Part shown: positions 4,384 to 10,971 of the stretch, one piece after another | Layout of the letters: each line of letters starts with the position of its first letter | Numbering within the stretch: position 1 is the first letter of the stretch | Source: Flavobacteriaceae bacterium | GTDB lineage: Bacteria; Bacteroidota; Bacteroidia; Flavobacteriales; Flavobacteriaceae | Direction of reading: 5' to 3' | Assembly (NCBI GenBank): GCA_021151665.1 | Contig: JAGKWW010000071.1 | Coordinates: 1-11,424 of the forward strand | DNA: 11,424 nucleotides | The notes under the pieces: model-generated | Database searches by the model: none | Seen by the model: only the letters and a program-made list of their open reading frames with translations | What the model was told of the DNA's origin: nothing | Position numbers and translations under genes: made by a program

Positions 4384-7056
4384 ATGAAACACAAATTACT
4401 AACTGCCCTTATGCTGTTGCTTACCACAGCGGGTATTGCCCAGGTTGCGCCGCAGCTCCCTGCTATCTACGAATGCGATTATAATGACGGAGCCTGGAAC
4501 GGATTAGCCATTTTTAACCTGTATACCGACGCACAGATACAGATAATGGCCGCCCAGCCTTTGCCGGCTGACAGTTACCAGATAACATTCCATCATTCCG
4601 CCGCCGACGCAAATGCGGGTATTAACATAATAAATGATTTCGACTATTACATCAGCGCCGGGAACAGTGAGCAGATCTATTACCGGGTAAAACAATGGTC
4701 TAACAACACTTGGGTGACCGGCAGCGTTTTACTGTTTATAGGCGAAATACCGGCGGATATACCGAATGTGATGTCCTGCCAGAGCTACGTGCTACCGGCG
4801 CTTAGTTTCGGAAACTATTACACGGGGCCCAATGGCTCGGGTACGATAATACCGCCCGGGACAGCCATTTTACAATCGCAGATTTTATATGTGTATGCGC
4901 CGGGTTGCAACGTCGAGACCTCTTTTGTAGTAACCATCGTTCCGATACCCAGTTTGCAGGTTCCTGGTTATATCACGGCGTGCGGCTCTTATGAGTTGCC
5001 GGATTACATGGGTTACGCTTACTTTACAGGGCTTAACGGAACAGGGACACAGCTTCCGGCCGGCACAGTCCTGGTACAAAGCGCTACGATTTACCTGCAT
5101 GGCACTACCATGTGCACCGGCCCCGATGTCCCGCAAAACATTACTATAGGCCCCGGAGGGACTACAGCGGCAATCCTGGAAACCTGCGACACTACCCCAG
5201 ACGGTATTGCGCCGACAAACCTTACAACCATATTCAATGATTTTGCCGCGCTCGCGCCCGGTACAACGGTTAGCTACCATACCAATCTGTCCGATGCGCA
5301 GGCCGGCATAAATGCCATAGCCACACCTGAAGCGTTTATAAATACGGTACCTTTTGAACAGCAGGTGTTTGTACGCGTGGCCAACGGCAGTTGTTATTTT
5401 ACCGATACGCTCACTGTAAAGGTACTTTGGAAACAGGTAGCTGCGAGTTACAGTCTGAATGCCTGCGATAGCAACGCCGATGGAATATATTCAATTAGCC
5501 CCTCGGAGTTTGCCTCTCTTATCAATACCATTTCGCAGGGAGACACCGAAATGGCCATTAACTTTTTCGCGACACCTTTTGATGCTGAATATGAAATTAA
5601 TGCGATATCCTATCCCCAGGGATACACCGGTACAGCATCCACTCTTTATATCGGGGCAAGGTATGGTACAGACTGCTACAAGACATCGGTGCTGAACATC
5701 ACACCCGACACTACATGCTCCGACAACCGTTTTGTGGGAGATATAAATTTTGACAGTAATAACAGTGGCTGCAGTAACCCGGTATATGGAGTAAATGGCG
5801 GCCAGGCGGTTTATACGGGTGGTGGCCAAACCATTTATGCGCCCCTGGTAAACGGTTCTTTTGTATTTACCAACCTTCCCGACGGGCAGGGTTCTATAAG
5901 CATAGAGGGTGGAATTCCCGGTGTTGCATCTGTATCTCCGGCTGCGGTGAGTGTCAACTTTCCGTCGGGAGGAACAGAGCAGTCTGCCAATTTTTGCGCT
6001 GCGCCTGCCGCGGCAACACAAGACCTATCGATAACGCTGGTACCCGTAAGTGAGGCACGCCCCGGATTTATAGCTTCTTACGTAGCTGTCATGGCTGCCG
6101 GCGCGGTACCCGTGAACAACGTTACCGCTACTCTTCAGTTCGACAGCAGTAAGGTTACCCCGGTGGGCAGCATACCCGGATGGACCATTTCAGGGAACAC
6201 TCTTACCGCCACGCTGGGCAGCCTTACTCCTTTTGAATCCACCACGACATTGCCCATTTCCTTTACCGTGGCCCAGCCGCCCGTGGCAGACTCGGGTATA
6301 ATACTAAACTATGTGGCCGCCATTACTGCTCCCGGAGTAGATGCCACACCCGAGAACAATACCTATGTGCTGAACCAGACGGTTGTAAATTCGTATGACC
6401 CGAATGATATCAATGTTGCACAAGGCGCTGCCATTACCCCGGCACAAACAGCAAACGACCTTAACTACACCATCCGTTTCCAGAATACAGGTACAGCAAG
6501 TGCAATCCGCGTGCGGGTAGAAACCACTCTTGACGCCAACCTTGACTGGAACAGCTTCCGCTTCGTGGCATCCGATTATGCGCCGGTGGTGCAGCGCAAT
6601 GGCAATAAAGTAACGTTCCTGTTCGAGAACATCAACCTACCCGCCGAACAAGATAACGAACCCGGAAGCCATGGCTATATTTCGTACCGGATTAAGCCTG
6701 TGAGCGGCATCCAGCTGGGTGAAAGCATGCAGGCCACAGCCAGTATTTACTTTGATTACAACCCTGCGGTTGTAACAAATACCGTAACCACAACCGTAAT
6801 GCAGCCAATGGGTATAGACAACTCATCTTTATCACTCTTCAGCCTGTACCCGAATCCGGCCAATGGCACCGTACACCTGAACCTGAACGGAGAAACAGGC
6901 ACCGCCACCATTACCGACATTCTTGGCAAAACGGTAGCTAATGCAACCCTGCAGCAGCAGACTTCGGTAGATATATCTGCGCTGAAAAGCGGGATGTATT
7001 TTGTGAAAGTAGCTTGCGGTGGGAAAGAAGCTGTGCAGAAGCTGGTGGTAAAATAG
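4384..7056 (+). CDS. Secreted T9SS-sorted surface protein with CD/DG repeats and a DUF7619-like domain
   Basis: An 890-residue exported protein. It opens with a typical signal peptide (MKHKL, hydrophobic core LLTALMLLL, cleavage probably after GIAQ). Residues about 20-440 hold diverged extracellular repeats of a flavobacterial type, each with a CD...DG..-type start (CDYNDGAW near 30, CDTTPDGI near 266, CDSNADGI near 358) and a later DA..GIN or DAEYEIN segment. Residues about 441-540 resemble a carboxypeptidase-regulatory-like or SdrD-like module (GDINFDSNNSGC). About 543-668 is DUF11-like. About 669-806 matches the domain with SYDPNDI, YTIRFQNTGTA, EPGSHGYISYRIKP and IYFDYNPAVVTNT (DUF7619 by recall). 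The end (about 815-890) is a Por secretion tail: YPNPANG, DILGKTV, LKSGMYFVKV, ending in KLVVK. Type A sorting implies export by T9SS and surface attachment or release. No enzymatic domain is seen; adhesion is a guess. Start chosen at 4384 because the signal peptide begins there. Confidence 0.92.
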   Translation: MKHKLLTALMLLLTTAGIAQVAPQLPAIYECDYNDGAWNGLAIFNLYTDAQIQIMAAQPLPADSYQITFHHSAADANAGINIINDFDYYISAGNSEQIYYRVKQWSNNTWVTGSVLLFIGEIPADIPNVMSCQSYVLPALSFGNYYTGPNGSGTIIPPGTAILQSQILYVYAPGCNVETSFVVTIVPIPSLQVPGYITACGSYELPDYMGYAYFTGLNGTGTQLPAGTVLVQSATIYLHGTTMCTGPDVPQNITIGPGGTTAAILETCDTTPDGIAPTNLTTIFNDFAALAPGTTVSYHTNLSDAQAGINAIATPEAFINTVPFEQQVFVRVANGSCYFTDTLTVKVLWKQVAASYSLNACDSNADGIYSISPSEFASLINTISQGDTEMAINFFATPFDAEYEINAISYPQGYTGTASTLYIGARYGTDCYKTSVLNITPDTTCSDNRFVGDINFDSNNSGCSNPVYGVNGGQAVYTGGGQTIYAPLVNGSFVFTNLPDGQGSISIEGGIPGVASVSPAAVSVNFPSGGTEQSANFCAAPAAATQDLSITLVPVSEARPGFIASYVAVMAAGAVPVNNVTATLQFDSSKVTPVGSIPGWTISGNTLTATLGSLTPFESTTTLPISFTVAQPPVADSGIILNYVAAITAPGVDATPENNTYVLNQTVVNSYDPNDINVAQGAAITPAQTANDLNYTIRFQNTGTASAIRVRVETTLDANLDWNSFRFVASDYAPVVQRNGNKVTFLFENINLPAEQDNEPGSHGYISYRIKPVSGIQLGESMQATASIYFDYNPAVVTNTVTTTVMQPMGIDNSSLSLFSLYPNPANGTVHLNLNGETGTATITDILGKTVANATLQQQTSVDISALKSGMYFVKVACGGKEAVQKLVVK

Positions 7057-7103
7057 ATCTTAGATTGTTAGACGATTGGAATTTTAGACTGTTAGACTAA
7101 TAG
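7057..7103. repeat. 8-bp register tract directly after the surface-protein stop
   Basis: GATTGTTA, GACGATTG, GAATTTTA, GACTGTTA and GACTAATA follow each other at 8-bp steps from 7064. The words resemble the GATTTTA units at 524-544 but the period here is 8, not 7. The tract starts right after the TAG stop at 7054-7056. Confidence 0.65.
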
Positions 7104-7117
7104 CACTTTTTATAAAG

Positions 7118-7151
7118 AAATCCGCGGGGAGTGATGCCTGCGGATTTTTAT
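7118..7151 (+). terminator. Intrinsic terminator of the surface-protein gene
   Basis: AAATCCGCGGG (7118-7128) pairs with CCTGCGGATTT (7137-7147): 11 bp with one G-T pair and an 8-nt loop. The T-rich run TTTTTATTTT begins in the distal arm. It lies 62 bp after the stop codon. Confidence 0.85.
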
Positions 7152-7458
7152 TTTGATAGTTGCGTTAGTAAGACTTTTGTACCTATGTGGTTAATTTTTT
7201 ATCAATGGTTAAATTCTTCTCAATGAGGCGCAAAGGTCTCGGATGCGAATTTCACTAATTTACACTAATCAATTGCGTATGTGGTAGGCCTATGTGTCTA
7301 TGTGGTTGATCAGATTTCACAAACAATCGCAAAGAAGGCGCGAAGTATCACAAAGACTTGGTTCTGCTCCCCTCTCCTTCTGAGAGGTGGTTGAGGCGCG
7401 GCCTGCTCAGCGTGACAACATCCGCGCACTTCCAACATCCGACTTCCGACTTCCGACA
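7152..7458. other. Gene-free spacer of degenerate repeat words
   Basis: No gene is seen. The stretch is made of recurring words: CTATGTGG-like (around 7172-7181, 7278-7304), TTCACTAATTTACACTAATC (around 7251-7270), CACAAA/AAGAAGGCGCGAAG (around 7318-7356), a CCTCTC/GAGAGG hairpin (7371-7387), a truncated GTTGTC-type array unit (7401-7419, reverse sense) and the start of a heptad tract. I see no RNA gene or open frame worth calling. Confidence 0.6.
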
Positions 7459-7461
7459 TCA
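7434..7461. repeat. Heptad tract over the repressor stop codon
   Basis: Units AACATCC, GACTTCC, GACTTCC and GACATCA lie in 7-bp register, the same word family as the tract at 559-642. The repressor's TGA stop (7459-7461, minus strand) is the end of the last unit. Confidence 0.75.
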
Positions 7462-8193
7462 ATAACTCAGCTTATTGCTCACGCTCTTGTTTACGTCGAT
7501 CACATAGAACAGCGCCTGCACCTCGTCGATGTTTAAGCGGAAGTCGGAGTATTCGGGGCTATCGTTCAGCGAATGGCAGGTAATGTAGCCCTCCTCGGTA
7601 TTGTGCTCAATGATTTCTTTGAGTAGCGGCATGCGGCTTTGCGTGGTGTAGATAACCCAGTACGGGAAATCTTTAAACCTGAGCTTATCGGCCCAGTGAT
7701 GGCGCTGCAGCTCGCGCGTGGTTACAATGCAGTTGCGGCTTATGGCATTGCTGGAACCATCGTCCATACTGTCGCCGTTTACGCGGAACGCCACATACCG
7801 CCCCTGCAGCGGCTTATCTACCACGATGCCGTGCTGGCCCAGGTCCATCAGGAAATCGGTATCCTGGTAGTTGCCCAGAAAGCCGGCCTGCACATTAAAC
7901 TCCGCCAACGGCATCAACATATAATACTGTCCGTTGGGCAGCTCCATAAAGCGGTTACCGTTCTTATTATGGTAATCTTCGGCGGGCTTTACCACCTGCA
8001 TGCCCCTTACAGGCTTATGGTATTCGCTTTCGGGATCAAGCACTTTGTTTAATATTTCACTTTTCGATTTCGGGATAGGCTTCCCTTTTTCGTAATTGAT
8101 TATTGTTTCCCGACTAGCGCCGATGAGATCGCCCAACTCCTTCTGCGTAAGCCCCATTTGCTCCCGCCGCTGCTTTATTTCGAATCCTTCCAT
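7459..8193 (-). CDS. CI/LexA-like repressor (XRE HTH + S24 peptidase)
   Basis: A 244-residue DNA-binding regulator. Residues about 5-55 form an XRE helix-turn-helix (LTQKELGDLIGASRETIINYEKG). Residues about 95-235 form an S24/LexA-type self-cleaving domain. A putative Ala103-Gly104 scissile pair (NVQAGF), nucleophile Ser142 in FRVNGDSMDDG and a candidate general-base Lys192 (PLLKEI) all fall at family-like spacings: scissile Ala to Ser is 39 residues, against 38 in lambda CI and 35 in LexA. Autocleavage upon RecA/ssDNA signalling is therefore plausible. It diverges from a plus-strand operon of phage-like genes, with a dyad-rich control region between, as expected for a prophage repressor. A housekeeping LexA is less likely given the neighbours and the absence of SOS genes. 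The C-terminus NKLSY runs into a repeat tract. Confidence 0.9.
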   Translation of the reverse strand: MEGFEIKQRREQMGLTQKELGDLIGASRETIINYEKGKPIPKSKSEILNKVLDPESEYHKPVRGMQVVKPAEDYHNKNGNRFMELPNGQYYMLMPLAEFNVQAGFLGNYQDTDFLMDLGQHGIVVDKPLQGRYVAFRVNGDSMDDGSSNAISRNCIVTTRELQRHHWADKLRFKDFPYWVIYTTQSRMPLLKEIIEHNTEEGYITCHSLNDSPEYSDFRLNIDEVQALFYVIDVNKSVSNKLSY

Positions 8194-8259
8194 TTTACAA
8201 GCCTTTGTGTTAACTGTTGATAACTTTTTCCGCTACTGCGAAAAAAATACTGTTCTATG

Positions 8260-8291
8260 TTTTGAAATGTGGAATATTGCACATATCTTTG
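8260..8291 (+). promoter_or_regulatory. Promoter of the phage-like operon
   Basis: TTTTG (8260-8264), a 19-bp spacer and TATCTTTG (8284-8291) match the Bacteroidota -33/-7 consensus; the -7 box is perfect for TAnnTTTG. Transcription should begin around 8297-8300. This argues against the ATG at 8269 as a start for the first gene, because it lies upstream of the expected transcript. Confidence 0.7.
8267..8284. promoter_or_regulatory. Candidate repressor operator between the -33 and -7 boxes
   Basis: ATGTGGAATATTGCACAT is an 18-bp dyad with a single mismatched pair (G opposite G). It fills the promoter spacer and touches the -7 box, so a bound dimer of the divergent CI-like repressor would block RNA polymerase. 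The link to this repressor is inferred from position. Confidence 0.55.
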
Positions 8292-8301
8292 CAACAGATA
8301 T
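8283..8301. promoter_or_regulatory. Second dyad over the -7 box and expected start site
   Basis: ATATCT (8283-8288) and AGATAT (8296-8301) are perfect inverted arms around TTGCAAC. The dyad is not the same sequence as the upstream one. It could be a second operator or a different protein's site, or could form an RNA 5' end structure only in part. Confidence 0.35.
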
Positions 8302-8391
8302 TTCAACAAAGGTATAACATTGGACTTAATAAGCCAAATATTACACGAAATAAATGTTTTAGAGGCGGTAAAATCATCTTATACTTATTAT

Positions 8392-8625
8392 ATGAGATCG
8401 TTCAGGGCCACACATGAAGTTGAAAATGCCACCATGATTGAAGCTAACCTGGCGGTCCTCAGAAAAGAGCTACGCGCCTTGTATGCCAGGCTTTACGAAC
8501 TACGAGCAAAGCGCCCTGCACCGGCAGACACCGGATTGAAGATCATTAAAGAGCCGGTGAGCGAACTAACACATAATGCAATAATGCACTTCAGGAGTGA
8601 CCGCCGGTTTAAGTACAACGAATAA
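8392..8625 (+). CDS. Small helical protein, first gene of the phage-like operon
   Basis: A 77-residue protein from the ATG at 8392 that I do not recognise. It is mostly charged helix (ATMIEANLAVLRKELRALYARL), likely a short coiled coil around residues 14-45, then a basic tail (FRSDRRFKYNE). The frame is open back to 8269, but an ATG there would precede the expected transcription start; a TTG at 8320 is possible and would give 101 residues. The upstream part (8300-8391) is A/T-rich and reads more like a leader. The next gene starts 25 bp after its stop. Function unknown; its position suggests an early control or accessory protein. Confidence 0.6.
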   Translation: MRSFRATHEVENATMIEANLAVLRKELRALYARLYELRAKRPAPADTGLKIIKEPVSELTHNAIMHFRSDRRFKYNE

Positions 8626-8650
8626 CAGGGATTTTTCTACCAGTTAAATT

Positions 8651-8884
8651 ATGAAAACAACCTTCAGGCAAATAGAGAAAATGGTAGCACGCATCGGCGA
8701 ATGCGACAGCGAGATCGCCCTTGTACAGTCGCTCCCCTTCTACAGCATCTTCCGGCAGGAAAGCCGCCGCGAAAAAGACCTTGCACAGCTGCGCGCGCTG
8801 CGGCAGGAGCTCCTTTCGCAAAAAGCAAAACTGCTGCTGCGCCTGAAAGAGGAAGTGGAAATGCAGTTGACAGTGATCAGTTAG
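8651..8884 (+). CDS. Small coiled-coil protein with repeat-derived C-terminus
   Basis: A 77-residue, highly charged helical protein (MKTTFRQIEKMVARIGECDSE; then RREKDLAQLRALRQELLSQ and KAKLLLRLKEEVE), predicted by eye as a coiled coil or helical hairpin; I do not recognise a family. The last residues (QLTVIS) and the TAG stop are encoded by the first units of the long heptad tract at 8863-8992, so the original C-terminus may have been replaced. It starts 25 bp after the previous gene, in the same operon. Confidence 0.65.
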   Translation: MKTTFRQIEKMVARIGECDSEIALVQSLPFYSIFRQESRREKDLAQLRALRQELLSQKAKLLLRLKEEVEMQLTVIS

Positions 8885-8992
8885 CAGTGATCAGTTTACA
8901 ATTCACGGTCGGCAGTGATCAGTAAACAGACGAACCGAGCACTGAGCACTGAGCACTGAACACTAAACACTAAACACTGAACACTGAACACC
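8863..8992. repeat. Long heptad tract with a word switch (CAGTGATCAGTTA then CACTGAA)
   Basis: From 8863 to 8992 a 7-bp register holds for about 18 units. The first half alternates GCAGTGA and TCAGTTA-type units (8870-8925). After two degenerate units it switches at 8940 to CACTGAG/CACTGAA/CACTAAA units, without loss of register. The stop codon of the preceding gene (8882-8884) lies inside it. Confidence 0.85.
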
Positions 8993-9004
8993 CCCAATTC
9001 TTCG

Positions 9005-9054
9005 GACTTCCGACTTCGGACCTCGGACCCCCAGACATCCGGCTTCGGACTTCC
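9005..9054. repeat. Heptad tract (GACTTCC/GACCTCG family)
   Basis: GACTTCC, GACTTCG, GACCTCG and GACCCCC run in register from 9005 to 9032. After one extra base at 9033, GACATCC, GGCTTCG and GACTTCC complete it to 9054. Same word family as 559-642, 7434-7461 and (reverse complement) 9638-9728. Confidence 0.8.
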
Positions 9055-9096
9055 AGCCAAAAAGACTTCTCTTACTAACATCATTCTTTTTTAATC

Positions 9097-9357
9097 ATGA
9101 AAATCACAGGAACTATTGAAAGCATTGAATTCCGCAACACCGCGGGCCACGAGAAAAAAGTTGTAACCCTGGTGCCCGACCACAGGCAGCGTGCCTTTAT
9201 CGAATTCCGCGGACGACGCATGGACGATATTGCCGCCTTTAAGGAGAACGACGAAATTGAGGTAACCGTAACCCTCGAGGGCAAGATCTCGAAAAACTCG
9301 GGCATCCAATACAACAACCTGGTAGCGCAGGACGTAGCTGCAAAACTGTATAACTAA
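9097..9357 (+). CDS. Small OB-fold-like protein (DUF3127-like)
   Basis: An 86-residue protein, all-beta by pattern (KITGTIESIEF, KKVVTLVPD, QRAFIEFRG, DEIEVTVTLEGKIS) and ending in NNLVAQDVAAKLYN. The order of strands and the FKENDEIEVTVTLEG segment resemble small Bacteroidota OB-fold proteins such as DUF3127 members, which suggests single-stranded nucleic-acid binding; that assignment is by resemblance, not a profile hit. A second protein of the same general plan is encoded at 9842-10093, so this operon has a pair of them around an unknown gene. It begins after a 200-bp repeat block following the previous gene. Confidence 0.75.
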   Translation: MKITGTIESIEFRNTAGHEKKVVTLVPDHRQRAFIEFRGRRMDDIAAFKENDEIEVTVTLEGKISKNSGIQYNNLVAQDVAAKLYN

Positions 9358-9386
9358 TAAAGTAGCACCACTAGAAATTACAAGTC

Positions 9387-9761
9387 ATGGAATCAAAACA
9401 ACAGGAATATACCCTTAAGATACTCAGCAGGCTGCAGACGCTTTTTGAAGGAAGTGAAGACGGCATTGCGATAACCGAACTGGAAGACAACGGCAATGCA
9501 TCCGACTTCTTTCACGCGCTGGCCAACCTTGCGCCCGCGGTAGTGTACAACAAACTCACGCAGCGCGAAATAGGTACGCTCGACTTTAACCACATCGCCA
9601 ACCGCCTGTGCTTCCAGAACGTGAGGGTTTTGGAGAAGACGGAGGTCGGAGGTCCGGTGTCGGAGGTCGGGAGTCCGATGTCCGATGCAGAAGCTAATGC
9701 GTCAGAGGTCGGGAGTCCGATGTCCGAAGAAAAACAGCAAGCCGAAACAACAGCAAGCTAA
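9387..9761 (+). CDS. Unknown protein with a heptad-repeat C-terminal tail
   Basis: A 124-residue protein. Residues about 1-84 (LKILSRLQTLFEG, FFHALANLAPAVVYNKLT, LDFNHIANRLCFQNVRVLE) look like a compact alpha-rich domain that I do not recognise. From about residue 85 the protein becomes a 7-residue repeat (SEVGGPV, SEVGSPM, SDAEANA, SEVGSPM), because the DNA there is a 7-bp heptad tract of the same family found in intergenic DNA; three 7-bp units give seven codons. The tail is acidic and probably disordered. Translation resumes normal-looking sequence only for the last few residues (QQAETTAS). It sits between two small OB-fold-like genes, which points to nucleic-acid metabolism, without direct evidence. 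Confidence 0.75.
   Translation: MESKQQEYTLKILSRLQTLFEGSEDGIAITELEDNGNASDFFHALANLAPAVVYNKLTQREIGTLDFNHIANRLCFQNVRVLEKTEVGGPVSEVGSPMSDAEANASEVGSPMSEEKQQAETTAS
9638..9728. repeat. Heptad tract inside a coding sequence
   Basis: Thirteen units in unbroken 7-bp register: GTCGGAG, GTCCGGT, GTCGGGA and GTCCGAT types, with two filler units (9687-9700) that also keep the register. It is the reverse complement of the GACTTCC/GACCTCG family seen in spacers. Gain or loss of units not in multiples of three would shift the frame of the host gene. Confidence 0.85.
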
Positions 9762-9792
9762 AAATACTATCAACTAAAAAAACCTGCCGCTT

Positions 9793-9812
9793 CCCTCCCA
9801 TATCCGGGAGGG
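9793..9812. repeat. Perfect 7-bp GC-rich hairpin between operon genes
   Basis: CCCTCCC (9793-9799) pairs with GGGAGGG (9806-9812) around ATATCC. No T-run follows, so it is not a standard terminator. It may stabilise or process the transcript upstream of the second OB-fold-like gene, or be a dispersed repeat like those at 1426-1453 and 7371-7387. Confidence 0.55.
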
Positions 9813-9841
9813 CTTGTGGTACGGGCCAAAACATTACTATC

Positions 9842-10093
9842 ATGAACTACAAAATAAAAGGCATCATTACCGCCATTGGCGAAGTAAAGACCACCAAAAC
9901 AGGCATTGCCGTGCAGCAGCTGCATTTTGAGCAAGAAGGCGGCAACCGCATTTTTTACCCTTCTGCGTTAGGTACAGATATCGATAAGCTTGGCGGCTTC
10001 CTGCCGGGCGATGTCGCCGAACTGGAGTTCCACATCTCGGGCTCCAAAGGCACATATAACAACGTGATAATTGATAACCTTGTAAGGGTTTAA
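9842..10093 (+). CDS. Second small OB-fold-like protein
   Basis: An 83-residue protein with strand pattern YKIKGIITAIGEV, AVQQLHFEQEG, VAELEFHISGSKG and a C-terminal YNNVIIDNLVRV, matching in plan the protein encoded at 9097-9357 (both open with a K-I-x-G-x-I strand and close with Y-N-N-x strands). Single-stranded nucleic-acid binding is inferred from the OB-like pattern. Its TAA stop overlaps the next gene's ATG (TAATG at 10091-10095), so the two are likely translationally coupled and may work together in replication. Confidence 0.75.
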   Translation: MNYKIKGIITAIGEVKTTKTGIAVQQLHFEQEGGNRIFYPSALGTDIDKLGGFLPGDVAELEFHISGSKGTYNNVIIDNLVRV

Positions 10094-10971
10094 TGGCGCT
10101 TTCCAACCAGCCCTACCTGCCGCTGTATGTAGACGACTGGATGAACAACACGCGCCTTAAGATGTGTTCGCCCGCCGCCCACGGCATGATGGTAACCATC
10201 ATGTGCCTGATGCACAAAGAGCAGGAATACGGCAAAATGTTGCTGCGGCAAAAGTTCCGCCAAAATGAGAATACCGTTCAGAATTTTGCTGTGCAGATTG
10301 CCCGCCTGAGCGCGTTTGACAGCAAGGAAGTCATCGGCCCCCTGACCGAGCTGGTCTCAGAGGGCGTGCTGAAAATTGAGGGCGATGTGTTGTACAGCGA
10401 ACGTATGGTAAACGATAACGGGTTGTCGCAAAAGCGCGCCGTTGCAGGGAAAAACGGCGGTAAGGCTACCAACGATAAGATAAGGAATACTACATCGGCT
10501 AAGCCAAAAGAAAAAGAATTTGCTACGGCAAATACATCAGCAAACACCACAGCAAACGCTGTAAATGGAATTGGAATTGAAAATGGAGTTGAAAATGGAG
10601 TTGAAAATGAAAATGAAAATGAAGCTGCTCCGGAAAAGGTGGGTTCGGGAGGAAAAACCGCTGCCCTGCTCCCCTGGCCCTCTGCCGCCTTTGCCGAAGC
10701 CTGGCAGCAATGGAAGGCCTACCGCCGCAAGGAACACAGCTTCCGGTACCGCAGCGCCGAGAGCGAACAGGCAGCCCTGATGGAGCTTTCGGCCTTAGCT
10801 GCCACCGGCGAGGCACAGGCCATAGCCATTATCCGGCAAAGCATGGGCAAGGGCTGGAAAGGATTTTTTGACCTAAAGCAAAATGACGCTACCCCAACAA
10901 AAGCAGGAAGCCGCGTGCAGTACAGCGACGATTTCCGCCGAAAGATTGCTGAGCGTTTACAGCCCCGCTAA
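10093..10971 (+). CDS. Phage replisome-organizer-like protein (DUF1376/gpO-type)
   Basis: A 292-residue protein. Residues about 1-115 fit the winged-helix N-domain of phage replication initiators (LPLYVDDWMNNTRLKMCSPAAHGMM, LVSEGVLKIEGDVLYSERM). About 125-190 is a low-complexity N/E/T-rich linker. About 191-265 carries the C-terminal motif of helicase-loader-type phage proteins (WQQWKAYRRKEHSFRY, AIIRQSMGKGWKGFF). Such proteins bind an origin and recruit the replicative helicase. The linker is coded by 6- and 12-bp repeats, which keep frame when they change length, unlike the heptads elsewhere. It starts within the preceding stop codon. A host DnaD/DnaT-like primosome role is possible; the neighbours favour a mobile element. 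An origin may lie within or near this gene, but no iterons were recognised. Confidence 0.8.
   Translation: MALSNQPYLPLYVDDWMNNTRLKMCSPAAHGMMVTIMCLMHKEQEYGKMLLRQKFRQNENTVQNFAVQIARLSAFDSKEVIGPLTELVSEGVLKIEGDVLYSERMVNDNGLSQKRAVAGKNGGKATNDKIRNTTSAKPKEKEFATANTSANTTANAVNGIGIENGVENGVENENENEAAPEKVGSGGKTAALLPWPSAAFAEAWQQWKAYRRKEHSFRYRSAESEQAALMELSALAATGEAQAIAIIRQSMGKGWKGFFDLKQNDATPTKAGSRVQYSDDFRRKIAERLQPR
10565..10622 (+). repeat. In-frame short tandem repeats coding the linker
   Basis: GAATTG occurs twice in near tandem, AAAATGGAGTTG twice and GAAAAT about three times, coding an N/E/G-rich linker (GIENGVENGVENENENE). Units are multiples of three, so length changes keep the reading frame. Confidence 0.75.

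Noticed and set aside
8269..8391. Longer N-terminus for the first operon gene from ATG 8269
   Set aside because: The ATG lies between the -33 and -7 boxes of the promoter, upstream of the expected transcript start.
9793..9812. Intrinsic terminator inside the operon
   Set aside because: The hairpin is perfect and GC-rich, but no T-run follows on the plus strand.
10523..10816. Minus-strand frames opposite the organizer's linker (FHFHFQ-rich)
   Set aside because: Antisense of a low-complexity linker; no start context or family likeness.
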